A stretch of DNA of 64,000 bases from Aquiflexum balticum DSM 16537 (GCF_900176595.1 NZ_LT838813.1:3924001-3988000), one strand, 5' to 3'; counted from the first letter of the stretch, positions 27,339 through 35,976 are shown. Notes: a model not told the origin generated them from the sequence alone. Numbers and translations: made by a program.

Positions 27339-28637
27339 TCAAAAGCTGATAACAGCTTCCAACGTCACTCCACTAAATTCAGCTCCGGCAAATCTGCCAG
27401 TCCATGCCTCGCCATTATAGCTTTGCTTCACATATTCCAATTTGGTCAGGACATTTTTGGAAATAAACCAACCGCCACCAAGATTGAGTCTGCTGATATC
27501 CAGGTTTTCAGTGGCACTTTCTCTCATCTTGCCATTTACTGTATTGTACCTTCCACCTATGTAGAACTTTTCATTTGTACCAAACCGATAAAGAAGTTCA
27601 GCGGCAAGCTGTGTGAAGCCCCCTTCAGTATCTGATTGGGGCTGGGTAAATTCATTGTTGCCATTGGCCAACTCATATATCCCGAAGAATTCCAGTCCCT
27701 TGAATTTGATGAATGGATTGATCTGTAAGGCGGTAAGTTTTGTGAATCTGGCATTGAACCTTCCATCTCTTGGACCTCCTTCAGCAACTCCATTGGCATC
27801 AGGTAATGTGTACAATACATTATAATACCTGGTCCCTGCCCTGTCACCACCATATAACCAGGTTCCAGTTGATGTACCATTATTGATATACCAGGAACCT
27901 GTTAACCGCACTCTGAAGTCTTCATTAAGTTGCTTGTCAAATCCAAGTTTGCCATAAAATGATGGCTTGTTGTCGGTATTATCGGTAACCGTTACATTTT
28001 GATTGAGCTTACCGTTTGTGAGCCCAACTACAGCCAAAAGACCATTTTTTTGAACAGTAATTTCACCAAATGCTTCAGTTGAAAAAGCATCCATAATGTA
28101 GTTGCCAACAAAGGGGTTGAAAATACCTCTGGCATTGTCCGTTCTCCTGAAACGTGCGTCCCCATAGTTGAACTCATCTAACCCTATGGTAATACTTGCA
28201 TATTTCATCACTCCCTCCAGAAACCCAGGTTTAACAAAGTCAAGATTATCCACTCTCATGTATCCACCCTTAATCCATGCTTCGTTGTGTGCTCTGGAAG
28301 AAAGATAGGTCCTAAGATGCATGCGAACTCCGTCCAATACCTGGACGTCCAGGTTGAGGTTGGCAGACGGCAAATTGAAGTCTGATCCCAGTTTGGTCAG
28401 GTTACCTGCCGTATTGCTTTGCCTAATACCTTGAAACTGCATGGCGAAATCGCCACCAACCCTCACTTTTAATCCATCAAAGATAACTGTATCCTCTTTT
28501 GAGGGCTCGAATACATTCAGGCCGTTTTTATCGTTTGGCCTGAAATACTGCAAGCCTGGTTGTTGGGCGTATGTGGTATTGATCACCATCAGTGTCAAGG
28601 CAATGAATACCAATTGAATTTTATAAAACGTTTTCAT
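27339..28637 (-). CDS. Outer-membrane porin-like beta-barrel protein
   Basis: A 432-aa exported protein: signal peptide to about residue 24 (TTYAQQPG), then alternating amphipathic strands for a barrel of roughly 16 strands, closing with an aromatic C-terminus (VTLEAVISF). Segments such as DGLKVRVGGDFAMQFQGIRQ, MHLRTYLSSRAHNEAWIKGG and GLEFFGIYELANGNNEF resemble phosphate-selective-porin-like proteins. The substrate is unknown. Upstream 171 bp lies the Cys-rich exported protein 28809-29189, which may be in the same unit. Confidence 0.8.
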   Translation of the reverse strand: MKTFYKIQLVFIALTLMVINTTYAQQPGLQYFRPNDKNGLNVFEPSKEDTVIFDGLKVRVGGDFAMQFQGIRQSNTAGNLTKLGSDFNLPSANLNLDVQVLDGVRMHLRTYLSSRAHNEAWIKGGYMRVDNLDFVKPGFLEGVMKYASITIGLDEFNYGDARFRRTDNARGIFNPFVGNYIMDAFSTEAFGEITVQKNGLLAVVGLTNGKLNQNVTVTDNTDNKPSFYGKLGFDKQLNEDFRVRLTGSWYINNGTSTGTWLYGGDRAGTRYYNVLYTLPDANGVAEGGPRDGRFNARFTKLTALQINPFIKFKGLEFFGIYELANGNNEFTQPQSDTEGGFTQLAAELLYRFGTNEKFYIGGRYNTVNGKMRESATENLDISRLNLGGGWFISKNVLTKLEYVKQSYNGEAWTGRFAGAEFSGVTLEAVISF

Positions 28638-28808
28638 GATTTTAACATTTTGTTGAAAGTCTGTTTAAAGAAACTTGATGATAGTTTTGTCGGATAGATC
28701 GTGTCTAATGCTGTTCGAATATCCCGGAACAGCTATATTACACAGAACCATTTCCGACATTGTCCAAAGGTTTCGTACCCAGGCAACTAACTGATATTCA
28801 GATGTCAG

Positions 28809-29189
28809 CTAAAGAAGAAATGACTGGAACAGGATAGAGCGATACCGCCCTGACCAGCCGGGGGGAGCCTTTTTAGGAGTTGTGTAGTTTCTTGACTCGA
28901 AAAAATGTGTACAAGGCAAATGGAAAGATGGCTGAGCCATTGCCGCTGGTGAAGAAGCAATGACAGGAATGTCAGAATGAGGTGTCCTGAAATCATCGAG
29001 AGAGAAGATGGTTTCCTGATCCTCACAGCCATCACAAGGGTTGCTGTGATCGTCACAGCATGGTTCGTGGTGTTTTAGAAAAAGCTCGAAGCTGATCAGT
29101 TCGCCCCCACAAAAGTGCTGAAACACTGCCATCCCTTTGCCAGGGAGAAGCATTGCTATTATAAGGGCGATATGTAAGAAACGCATCAT
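28809..29189 (-). CDS. Small exported Cys protein of the HYC_CC_PP type
   Basis: A 126-aa exported protein with a signal peptide (MMRFLHIALIIAMLLPGKG), then HFC (FQHFCGGE), CC with more Cys (EPCCDDHSNPCDGCEDQ) and PP (KKAPPGWSGRYRSILFQSFLL). Same architecture as 20352-20786, with the C-terminal V/F-Q-SFL match, so they are paralogues. A second Met at 29186 is an alternative start. A TACCTTTG-like -7 element lies on the minus strand at 29261-29254 upstream, without a convincing -33. Metal binding is an inference from the five clustered Cys. Confidence 0.8.
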   Translation of the reverse strand: MMRFLHIALIIAMLLPGKGMAVFQHFCGGELISFELFLKHHEPCCDDHSNPCDGCEDQETIFSLDDFRTPHSDIPVIASSPAAMAQPSFHLPCTHFFESRNYTTPKKAPPGWSGRYRSILFQSFLL

Positions 29190-29639
29190 TGATTTAGCTT
29201 TTTAAGCCAATTTAAATTTATTATAGGAGTCCTATTCCTCCTTCTTGTTTATTCAAAGGTAAATGACAGGGTCAAGAAATCCATTGATTCAGATCATTGG
29301 ATAACATGATATAAGTCATTTAATCAACCCCTTTAACCCTTTAATAAAGGCTATTTTGCATTAAGGGAAGGTAGAACAACTTAAAATTTCAAATGAAAAT
29401 TATTAATCGCCCTTTGTTTAACAATAAAGCATCTGTTCTCCGGAAGATTTAGATAATCTATGCTCTTCATAAATGCTAATCTCGCCTATATTCACTGACA
29501 AGGAAATCTTAGGGCTATCAAAATTGGTTTTGAAAATATAATCCCCTGATAAAAATCAATTTTAAGAATGACATGCCTTATGTTATTTAGACAATTATTT
29601 GTTTAAATTTCTTTTCAAAATCAATGTTAACTAGGGCCT
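29190..29639. other. Intergenic region (450 bp) between divergent genes
   Basis: The region separates the minus-strand Cys protein from the plus-strand glycosidase and must hold both promoters. It is AT-rich. I see a candidate -7 box for the minus strand (29254-29261), but no clear plus-strand promoter, terminator or ORF. Confidence 0.5.
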
Positions 29640-29666
29640 GTGTTTGTCCTGAATACGCAATTTCTC

Positions 29667-31346
29667 ATGAGATCTATCAACGAAATAAATCTAGAACCAA
29701 AGTCAGACAAAAAGTACTGGCAAAATTGTCACCGGGAGTGGCGGGAAGAATTTATCTATTTCCTGCTGGTTGACCGCTTTCATGACAGTCATGATCGTAA
29801 ACCACAAAACAGCACCGACCGGCAAACAGGTTTTGGCAAGCCTGACGAATTGCAACGTACATGTGGCGGAACCATTCGCGGCATAATTGATCACCTCGAT
29901 TACATTCATGACCTGGGTTGTACTGCGCTGTGGTTGAGTCCGCTGTTTGAAAATAATCCGCAGTCATACCACGGGTATGCCATTCAGAATTACCTTGAGG
30001 TAGATAAACGGTTTGGAACCAAACAAGACCTTGAAGAACTGGTGAACAAGGCCCATGCGCTCGACATGCGCGTGTTCCTGGATATTGTTCTGCATCATTC
30101 TGGGGACAACTGGTTCTACCCGGGAGATGAGCCATACTACTATTATAACGGAACCGTATTTCCTTTTGGCGGCTGGCGATACGAAGACCGGCCCGTTCCA
30201 ACGGAACTGCGAAACCAGGAGTTGTATGCCCGCAGGGGAAGGATTCGAAACTACGATGCCGTGCCCGAAACACGTGACGGAGACTTTATGGACTTAAAGG
30301 CTTTTGCCTTGAATGACTCTCCACAATCGTTATGGCTCCAGGAGTTGCTGGTTAAAATTCATTGCTACTGGCTACGCGAAGTGGATGTGGACGGATTCCG
30401 GCTTGACGCTGTGAAACACATGAGTGAAATAGCGATCAGTCGTTTTTGCTCATCGGTACGGGAATACGCTTACAAGCTGGGCAAGAAGAATTTTTTCTTT
30501 TTTGGTGAGTTAGTAGGCCCGGAGAATTTGTATAATAACTATATCGGGCCCAAGACTCCCGTGGCGGTAAACGACAAAACTATTTATTACGGCCTTAATT
30601 CAGTTTTGGATTTTCCATTGCATCACATTCTTCCAGATGTAATATTGGGCAAGGCTTCACCGGAGCGGCTGATCGAGCGCTATGAGTCATTGAGGCAGCA
30701 TGCCCTTAACCGGGGCGAGTTCGGAGAATTTCTTGTGACTTTTCTCGATAATCACGACCAGGTAGGGCAAGCTATCAAGCACCGTTTTGGAAAAGATGCT
30801 AATAATGAACAGATCATTGCCGGAATTGGATTTTTGCTCTGCGCATTGGGTACACCTTGTATCTACTACGGCACCGAACAGGGTTTTGATGGTTCGGGTG
30901 AAGGCGATTGGTACGTTCGGGAAGCCATGTTCAGTCTGGAAGATGAAAATACCAATGCTCTAAATAAAGAATCACACCTGTATAAAAGTATCGCACAAAT
31001 AGCCCGCTTGCGAAAGCGAAGCAAGGTATTAAAATTCGGGCGTATGCAAATCAGGCCGGTCTCTACCGATGGGCTTCATTTCCACTTACCCGAATGCAAA
31101 GAATGTTTGCTGGCGTTCTCACGCATCCTCTTTGATGATGAAATTATTGTGGCCTTCAACATATCGTCTACCAAATTTAAAACCGAATACATACAGGTAG
31201 AATTGAATGGCAGCAATGGTTTTGAATATCTCTACGGTGATTCCGGAACACTTCCCATTCACAGTACCGAGGACAGGCAAGTCAATTATATCCAATTAAA
31301 ATTGATACCGCTTCAGTTTGTGATATTACAGAGGCTGCATGGATAG
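29667..31346 (+). CDS. GH13 alpha-amylase-family glycosidase (maltogenic/trehalose-synthase-like)
   Basis: A cytoplasmic (no signal peptide) (beta/alpha)8 glycosidase of about 559 aa. The frame is open from a GTG at 29640, but the ATG at 29667 is preferred. GH13 signatures: ALWLSPLFENNPQSYHGYAIQNY, DGFRLDAVKHM (nucleophile Asp), FFFFGELVG (acid/base Glu) and FLDNHDQ (transition-state Asp). Substrate is an alpha-1,4-type glucan or maltose/trehalose; not decidable here. It is the only plus-strand gene of the island and stands alone, so it is cargo of unclear relevance to metal resistance. Confidence 0.92.
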   Translation: MRSINEINLEPKSDKKYWQNCHREWREEFIYFLLVDRFHDSHDRKPQNSTDRQTGFGKPDELQRTCGGTIRGIIDHLDYIHDLGCTALWLSPLFENNPQSYHGYAIQNYLEVDKRFGTKQDLEELVNKAHALDMRVFLDIVLHHSGDNWFYPGDEPYYYYNGTVFPFGGWRYEDRPVPTELRNQELYARRGRIRNYDAVPETRDGDFMDLKAFALNDSPQSLWLQELLVKIHCYWLREVDVDGFRLDAVKHMSEIAISRFCSSVREYAYKLGKKNFFFFGELVGPENLYNNYIGPKTPVAVNDKTIYYGLNSVLDFPLHHILPDVILGKASPERLIERYESLRQHALNRGEFGEFLVTFLDNHDQVGQAIKHRFGKDANNEQIIAGIGFLLCALGTPCIYYGTEQGFDGSGEGDWYVREAMFSLEDENTNALNKESHLYKSIAQIARLRKRSKVLKFGRMQIRPVSTDGLHFHLPECKECLLAFSRILFDDEIIVAFNISSTKFKTEYIQVELNGSNGFEYLYGDSGTLPIHSTEDRQVNYIQLKLIPLQFVILQRLHG

Positions 31347-31771
31347 GTTCCAATAAAAAGAGAAACAATGAATCGCGTAAATATTCTCTAAATATGTATA
31401 AAACCAGCAAACAAATGATAGTCTTTCATGGAAAAGGTTATTATCCATATGTAAATTTTTGGTGACCAATTAATTCATCCAGTAATGTTGGCTAATTCAA
31501 GGCCTTTTGCGAGGTGGTGGAAAGGATCGGTGAAAATGAAAACTGGAATGGGGTTTTTGTAATTGATAAACTGATGCTTTTTATTTTACGGTAAAATAGA
31601 AAAAAGGCAATCAATTTTTTTACCGCTTTGTTATTTGACTTTATACACTGCCCCGATTAAACAAATTATTTCTGTGGCATTTTGTGAGAGGGTCCTTGCA
31701 GCGGAAATATTTCCAGCATAATAGGCTTCCCGACTTTTATAAATAATCAAAAAGGCCCTATTGTTATATTG
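31347..31771. other. Intergenic region (425 bp), convergent genes
   Basis: Between the 3' ends of the glycosidase and of the GDCCVxC gene. AT-rich, no credible ORF. One short perfect inverted repeat, ATTTTAC-G-GTAAAAT at 31583-31597, is visible; it may be an operator relic. No clear terminator with a T-run was found. Confidence 0.45.
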
Positions 31772-31984
31772 TTAACAACAATAGTTTTTACCTCCCTGCT
31801 GAACAGGTGGACATGGACTGGTGCCATAACTACAGTAAACACAGCAGTCCCCAGGTTTAGGTTTCAAGATAGTTTTACAATATTCGCATTCATAAAAGTA
31901 CTGGCATGCATCTGTTGGCATGGTCTCTTCTTTTTGGTGTCCGCACTTTGGGCAGGTGATGGTGGATTCTAAGATGACTTCCAT
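31772..31984 (-). CDS. GDCCVxC-domain putative heavy-metal-resistance protein
   Basis: A 70-aa Cys-rich protein with CPKCGH, CEYC, the signature PGDCCVYCSYGTSPCPP and a C-terminal CC, eleven Cys in all. Short proteins with this GDCCVxC motif are linked to mercury or other metal resistance in Bacteroidota; they presumably bind thiophilic ions. It is 11 bp after merTP, as the third gene of the arsR-merTP operon. The same motif is fused to a methyltransferase at 8674-9592. Confidence 0.88.
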   Translation of the reverse strand: MEVILESTITCPKCGHQKEETMPTDACQYFYECEYCKTILKPKPGDCCVYCSYGTSPCPPVQQGGKNYCC

Positions 31985-31995
31985 TAGTTTGCTTT

Positions 31996-32613
31996 TTAAT
32001 TGGTCACTAAATATCCTGTAGAGTTGATTGCTTTCTCAATTTCCGGAACGCTTGTTTTGGACTTGTCAAACTCAACGATGGCATTCCCCTGTTCGTAAGA
32101 AGCAGCTACTCTAAGGATACCACTGATCTTATTTACTTCGTGCTCCACATGCGCTGCACAGCCCTGACAAGTCATTCCTTTGATTCCAAAATTTACGGTC
32201 TGTATATCGGTCTTATCAACGATGATCACTTGCTTGTCGGCTTTCGGGTAGAAAATGTGCGCATATAGCGGGAATGTGAGCATCAGGGTAGCAAAAACGG
32301 TGATTATCCCCAAAAACTTCTGGGTCTGCCAAAAGTTGGGTTTTATATCTTTTCCGCCAGGCTCGCATGTACAATCAATTTCATCTTTGGCCTTTGGTCT
32401 ACCATGCCTGCCGGCAGGCAGGAGTTTTTGATACCAAGCAAACCCCAACACTACAACTGTGAGGCTGACAAAAAAAGGTCTTGCAGGATCCAGCCAGGAG
32501 AAAGTGGAGGCAATCCCGCTTGCACCGGCCACTAGTGCAAGCACTGGGGTGATGCAGCAAAGTGAACTTAAGAGTGCAGCCATAATACCGCTAGTTAAAA
32601 GAGAATTTTTCAT
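31996..32613 (-). CDS. merTP: Mercuric transport protein MerTP (MerT-MerP fusion)
   Basis: A 205-aa inner-membrane protein. The MerT half has helices with the metal-handling pair SSLCCITP (first helix) and a cytoplasmic CTC after the second helix. A MerP-like heavy-metal-associated domain follows, with GMTCQGCAAHV. It would take Hg(II) or a similar ion from the periplasm into the cytoplasm. No merA reductase is seen in the window, which is notable. The linker contains LLPAGRHG, encoded by a palindrome (see 32406-32422). The ATG overlaps the arsR stop by ATGA (32610-32613). Confidence 0.93.
   Translation of the reverse strand: MKNSLLTSGIMAALLSSLCCITPVLALVAGASGIASTFSWLDPARPFFVSLTVVVLGFAWYQKLLPAGRHGRPKAKDEIDCTCEPGGKDIKPNFWQTQKFLGIITVFATLMLTFPLYAHIFYPKADKQVIIVDKTDIQTVNFGIKGMTCQGCAAHVEHEVNKISGILRVAASYEQGNAIVEFDKSKTSVPEIEKAINSTGYLVTN
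32406..32422. repeat. GC-rich palindromic element inserted in the merTP linker
   Basis: A perfect 14-bp inverted repeat GCCTGCCGGCAGGC (32406-32419) extended by AGG, GC-rich against its surroundings. It translates in the merTP frame to LPAGRHG between the second helix and CTC motif. Elements of this sequence type are known as mobile-looking palindromes in Bacteroidota coding regions (from memory). Confidence 0.5.
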
Positions 32614-32978
32614 AAGGCAGGAATTGTATTTGGGAGATTAAACAAATCGAGCACTGATGAAATGATTCGCTGACTTTGCTCTTCTACTGAATAGAAGATG
32701 GTTTGACCGGATTTTTTGGTCGTCACGATTCCCGCATCCTTCAGTTTTTTTAGATGTTGGGAGACGGCCGGCACGGTCATGCCCAGGATGTCTGACAAGT
32801 CACATGGGCAAAGTTCATTTTCCTGTTTCAAGAGGTACAGGATTTTGAGGCGAACCGCATTACCTGCCAGATTCAGTACATCGGCCAGTTCTAAAAAGCT
32901 TTCTTCTTTGTTTTTCAAGTCTTCTCTGCAGCGACTGATCTGGATGCTATCTGCAAAGACACGGATACATGTATTCAT
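32610..32978 (-). CDS. ArsR/SmtB-family metal-responsive repressor
   Basis: A 122-aa winged-helix regulator. The DNA-binding region VRLKILYLLKQENELCPCDLSDIL, then MTVPAVSQHLKKLKDAG, carries the ELCxCDL metal box in helix alpha-3, where two Cys bind As, Cd, Pb or Hg. Further N-terminal Cys (NTCIRV, SRCRE) may assist. It should repress its own operon (arsR-merTP-GDCCVxC) and release on metal binding. Two matching operators and a promoter lie just upstream (32982-33041). The leader is only about 15-20 nt. Confidence 0.93.
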   Translation of the reverse strand: MNTCIRVFADSIQISRCREDLKNKEESFLELADVLNLAGNAVRLKILYLLKQENELCPCDLSDILGMTVPAVSQHLKKLKDAGIVTTKKSGQTIFYSVEEQSQRIISSVLDLFNLPNTIPAL

Positions 32979-32981
32979 AGT

Positions 32982-33001
32982 ATTTAAGCAATTGCTTAAA
33001 C
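32982..33001. promoter_or_regulatory. ArsR operator 1
   Basis: Inverted repeat ATTTAAG-N6-CTTAAAC whose inner 18 bases (TTTAAGCAATTGCTTAAA, 32983-33000) are a perfect palindrome. It lies between the -7 element and the arsR start codon, covering the predicted transcription start. A regulator binding here would block initiation. Confidence 0.75.
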
Positions 33002-33031
33002 AAAGGTAGGGAATGATAGTTATTTAAGCAA
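33001..33031 (-). promoter_or_regulatory. Promoter of arsR-merTP operon
   Basis: On the minus strand the -33 TTG (33031-33029) is separated by 20 bases from TACCTTTG (33008-33001), a match to the Bacteroidota TTG-N19/20-TAnnTTTG promoter. It is framed by the two operators. Confidence 0.75.
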
Positions 33032-33041
33032 GTACTTAAAT
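33022..33041. promoter_or_regulatory. ArsR operator 2
   Basis: Second copy of the dyad, ATTTAAG-N6-CTTAAAT, centred 40 bp from operator 1 and so on about the same helix face. It contains the -33 TTG. The integrase stop codon is only 9 bp beyond it. Confidence 0.7.
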
Positions 33042-33049
33042 ACAAAGGG

Positions 33050-34297
33050 CTATTTCGCCCTTCTCATCAATTTTGGTGCTGCTAGTTTCTCTCTTAGATT
33101 CTGCATATCCTCACTCACTTTTTTCTCTACCACTTTGGCGTAAACCTGCGTGGTTGTAATTTTGGAGTGACCCAACATCTTGCTAACCGTTTCCAGTGGC
33201 ACACCATTACAAAGCGTAACTGTAGTAGCAAAAGTATGCCTGGCTAGGTGAAATGTGAGGTTCTTTTCAATTCCGCACAGATCAGCAATTTCTTTCAGGT
33301 AAGAGTTCAGCTTTTGGTTAGAAATCATTGGGAATATTGCCCCCCTCTGCACAGCTCTTGGATGGGTTTTGTATTTCTCGATGATTTCCCAAGCTTTGGG
33401 AAGGATAGGAACCCTTACCGGCTGGTCGGTCTTCTGGCGGCAGGTAGATAACCAGTATTCCCCATCAATGCCAATGGTAATATTGGATGGGGTAAGGTTC
33501 ATAGCATCGATGTAGGCCAGTCCGGTATAGCAACTGAACACAAACAAATCTCTTACCCACTGCAGGCGGACAATTTTGAAGTCCTTGTTCTCTACGGCCT
33601 CCAGCTCTTCATCATTGAGGAAATCCCGATCCACCCGATGGAATTTGAGCTGGTACTTGTCAAATGGATCCCTGCTTACCCATTCCATTTTCACGGCCAT
33701 TGTCACCATCTTCCGGAACCTCTCCAGATGCTTCATCACTCCATTGTTGCCAAGCGGCTTCTGGTGGTCTTTGGGTTTATAGTTTCGGAGGTAGAATTCA
33801 AAATCGGTGATGAATTTATAAGACAGTTCCGAAAGGAACATGTCGGTAGTACCAAAGCGCTCTTTCAAAAATCGATGGATATACTTCTGAGTGGTGAAGT
33901 AGTTTTTCATCGTGCCCCACGCCAGTGTATCCCGCATTGTCTGGTTGTGATAATCCACCAGCTTGCATAAGGTGAAGTCCTTTTGGTCTGTACCCAGGAA
34001 CATGCTTTTGATGGCATCTACAGTGATCAATCGCTTTTGTACCTACATCTCCTGATAGCATTCCATGATACGGGCCTGAACCTCATCCAAATAATGATTG
34101 AGCGATTTGATTTCTTCCCGGCTGCCCTTGGCCATGCCTTTGCTGCCATTCCAGTCGCTTGGTTTGATCCAGCGCTTCAATGATATTTCTACCCTGCGGC
34201 CATCAACGGTGACCCTGGCATAGATTGGGAGTAGGCCATCTTTGGCCTTGTTCGTTCTTGTGATGAACTGAACTCCGAAGGTGTTTGTAGTTCTCAT
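33050..34297 (-). pseudogene. Tyrosine-type site-specific integrase with one internal TAG
   Basis: Start ATG at 34297 (MRTTNTFGVQFITRTNKAKD), arm-type DNA-binding N-terminus, core-binding SAM-like region (LCKLVDYHNQTMRDTLAWGT) and catalytic domain. HLARHTFA (His, Arg), LGHSKITTTQVYAKV (His and nucleophile Tyr) are intact. The first Arg position reads TGLAYIDAM, Ala in place of Arg, as also known in Bacteroidota conjugative-transposon integrases. Both parts are in the same frame, interrupted only by TAG at 34043-34045, so a single nonsense change splits a 415-codon gene. The 3' end of the tRNA-Pro gene faces it at 34582. It marks the right end of the metal island. Confidence 0.85.
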
Positions 34298-34525
34298 GAC
34301 AATTCAGCTTTTGAGTGTTTGTGTTAAAATGATTCCTCTCGTGGTGAACTGCTTCCACAAGGTCACTCAAACAGACCTAAAACAGTTCAAATTATGCGAT
34401 GCAACTATCTGTTTTACAGCTATTTGCATCAATCTGGTGAACTAAAATAAACCATTCATTTGGTTCACCGAATAGGTCTCATTTTTGCTGAAATTGTCTA
34501 AATCGAACTGATACGTAAAAAATAA

Positions 34526-34559
34526 AAAAGCCCGCAAATCGTAAGATTTGCAGGCTTTT
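34526..34559 (-). terminator. Rho-independent terminator after tRNA-Pro
   Basis: Stem of GCAAATC with GATTTGC plus flanking AAGCC/GGCTT around the loop GTAA, followed on the minus strand by a T-rich run. It lies 23 bp downstream of the tRNA 3' end, and between the tRNA and the integrase. Confidence 0.7.
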
Positions 34560-34581
34560 GAGTTCAGATGAACCTTTGTTG

Positions 34582-34655
34582 TCGGGGTGGCAGGATTCGA
34601 ACCTACGACCTCCTGCTCCCAAAGCAGGCGCGATACCGGGCTACGCTACACCCCG
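34582..34655 (-). tRNA. tRNA-Pro (anticodon TGG)
   Basis: On the minus strand the acceptor arm CGGGGTG (34655-34649) pairs with CACCCCG (34589-34583), discriminator A at 34582. The anticodon arm CCTGC-TTTGGGA-GCAGG gives anticodon TGG. The TPsiC arm includes GGTTCGAATCC. The 3' CCA is not encoded. The tRNA is the likely integration site of the island, because its 3' end points at the integrase. Confidence 0.93.
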
Positions 34656-34984
34656 AAAACTTCAATAATCAAGAACTCAATCCAGCAGAAAATCTAAATC
34701 AACGAATTAAAATTTGCCTTTTTTTAAGTTCTCAAACAACAGAACTTCCTCTGTTTTTTTACCGAGGCTCAAAAGTAGTGATTAAATTGAATTATTATCA
34801 AATGGGGATGTAGATTTTTAATTTAAATAATTTTGATAAAACATTTCCGCTTGATAAAGTATCCAATATTTCTCTCCAGATTGAATTATGTTATAGAGAG
34901 TTTTGAATGTGTTTGGTCTTCTTGTCTGATTGAATCTGTTTTCTATCTCTTTACAACCCCCGTAATTTTTGGGAAATTATTTAG
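34656..34984. other. Intergenic region (about 330 bp) between tRNA-Pro and the MarR-GNAT gene
   Basis: AT-rich sequence holding the tRNA promoter on the minus strand, which I could not define exactly. No ORF with support; an open frame running from 34568 across the tRNA is an artefact. Confidence 0.45.
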
Positions 34985-35014
34985 TTGACAAAAGCAACTT
35001 TATTTTTATCTTTG
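34985..35014 (+). promoter_or_regulatory. Bacteroidota-type promoter for the MarR-GNAT gene
   Basis: TTG at 34985-34987, 19-base spacer, TATCTTTG at 35007-35014. The ATG at 35018 is only four bases downstream, so a transcript from this promoter would have almost no leader. Confidence 0.6.
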
Positions 35015-35017
35015 TTC

Positions 35018-35950
35018 ATGACCCATCAATCGGATTTTACAGATACAATCAGAAAATTCAGCAGAACCTACACGGAGTATTTGGGTTTGTTGAATAAAAC
35101 CATTTTGAACAGTCCCTTGTCCCTGATAGAATCCAGGATAATGTTTGAACTGGATTTAGGGGAATGCACCACGGGCAAAAGCCTTTCAGAGAAGTTACAA
35201 GTAGACAAAGGTTACCTTAGTAGAATTATTTCCGGTTTAACAAAAAATGGATTGATTCAGCAAAGAAAAACTTTGCATGATAAAAGGATTAAGTCATTAT
35301 TTCTTACTGATAAAGGGAAAATGTATTTGGAGCAATTAAACACATCTGCAAATACCCGGATTGAATTCCTGATTTCCCTATTAAATCCTTATGAAAAGAG
35401 GAGATTTATTGCCTCCTTAGGACAAGCACAGAATATACTGGCCAAGGCAAATAAAAGGGACGTTTTAGATGGTATTAAAATCCGAAATGATTTTGAACCG
35501 GGTGATATAGGTTTTGTCATCCAATCCCATGGTGAATTGTATAAAGAGGAATTTGGGTATGGGTATCATTTTGAACAATATGTCACTGAAGGAATTGTAG
35601 AGTTTCTACAATTGCCAAAACCCAATAAAAGCAGGGTTTGGATCTGTGAACACAATGCCTATAAAATGGGCTTCCTCATGCTGTTGGACAGGGGTAATGA
35701 GACGGCCCAACTTCGATATTTTTTCATTTATCCTGAATTCAGGGGAAGTGGAATCGGCAATAAACTTATGATCCTTTTTATGGATTATTTGAAAGAAATG
35801 AATTTTAAGCATTGCTTTCTTTTGACAACCAATGACCTGGGCTCAGCAGTACATTTGTACAAGAAGCATGGATTTAGGATGGTGGAAGAATCTGAGACCT
35901 TGGAATTCGGAAAACAACTGTATATCCAGAAATATGAGCTTGAGATGTGA
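35018..35950 (+). CDS. MarR-type HTH fused to GNAT acetyltransferase
   Basis: Start ATG at 35018 (MTHQSDFTDTIRKF); an in-frame TTG at 34985 is the promoter -33. Residues about 1-145 are a MarR winged helix (SPLSLIESRIMFELD, LSEKLQVDKGYLSRIISGLTKNGLI, wing KTLHDKRIKSLFLTDKG). Residues about 155-310 are a GNAT fold with YFFIYPEFRGSGIGNKLM (acetyl-CoA P-loop R/Q-x-x-G-x-G) and AVHLYKKHGFRMVEE. Such fusions regulate genes and acetylate a small molecule; neither ligand nor target is known here. It stands alone, convergent with the TonB receptor gene. Confidence 0.92.
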   Translation: MTHQSDFTDTIRKFSRTYTEYLGLLNKTILNSPLSLIESRIMFELDLGECTTGKSLSEKLQVDKGYLSRIISGLTKNGLIQQRKTLHDKRIKSLFLTDKGKMYLEQLNTSANTRIEFLISLLNPYEKRRFIASLGQAQNILAKANKRDVLDGIKIRNDFEPGDIGFVIQSHGELYKEEFGYGYHFEQYVTEGIVEFLQLPKPNKSRVWICEHNAYKMGFLMLLDRGNETAQLRYFFIYPEFRGSGIGNKLMILFMDYLKEMNFKHCFLLTTNDLGSAVHLYKKHGFRMVEESETLEFGKQLYIQKYELEM

Positions 35951-35976
35951 AAGCTTTAATGGAATAAACCTGTAAC

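Noticed and set aside
28805-29056. 83-aa open frame in another frame of the Cys-rich gene
   Set aside because: Lacks the signal and Cys pattern that define the frame at 28809-29189.
31583-31597. Perfect inverted repeat as an operator for the glycosidase or GDCCVxC gene
   Set aside because: It lies between convergent 3' ends, so there is no promoter for it to control; kept only as an observation.
34568-34813. Open frame overlapping the tRNA-Pro locus
   Set aside because: It begins with the tRNA complement; it is an artefact of the tRNA sequence, with no protein-like features.
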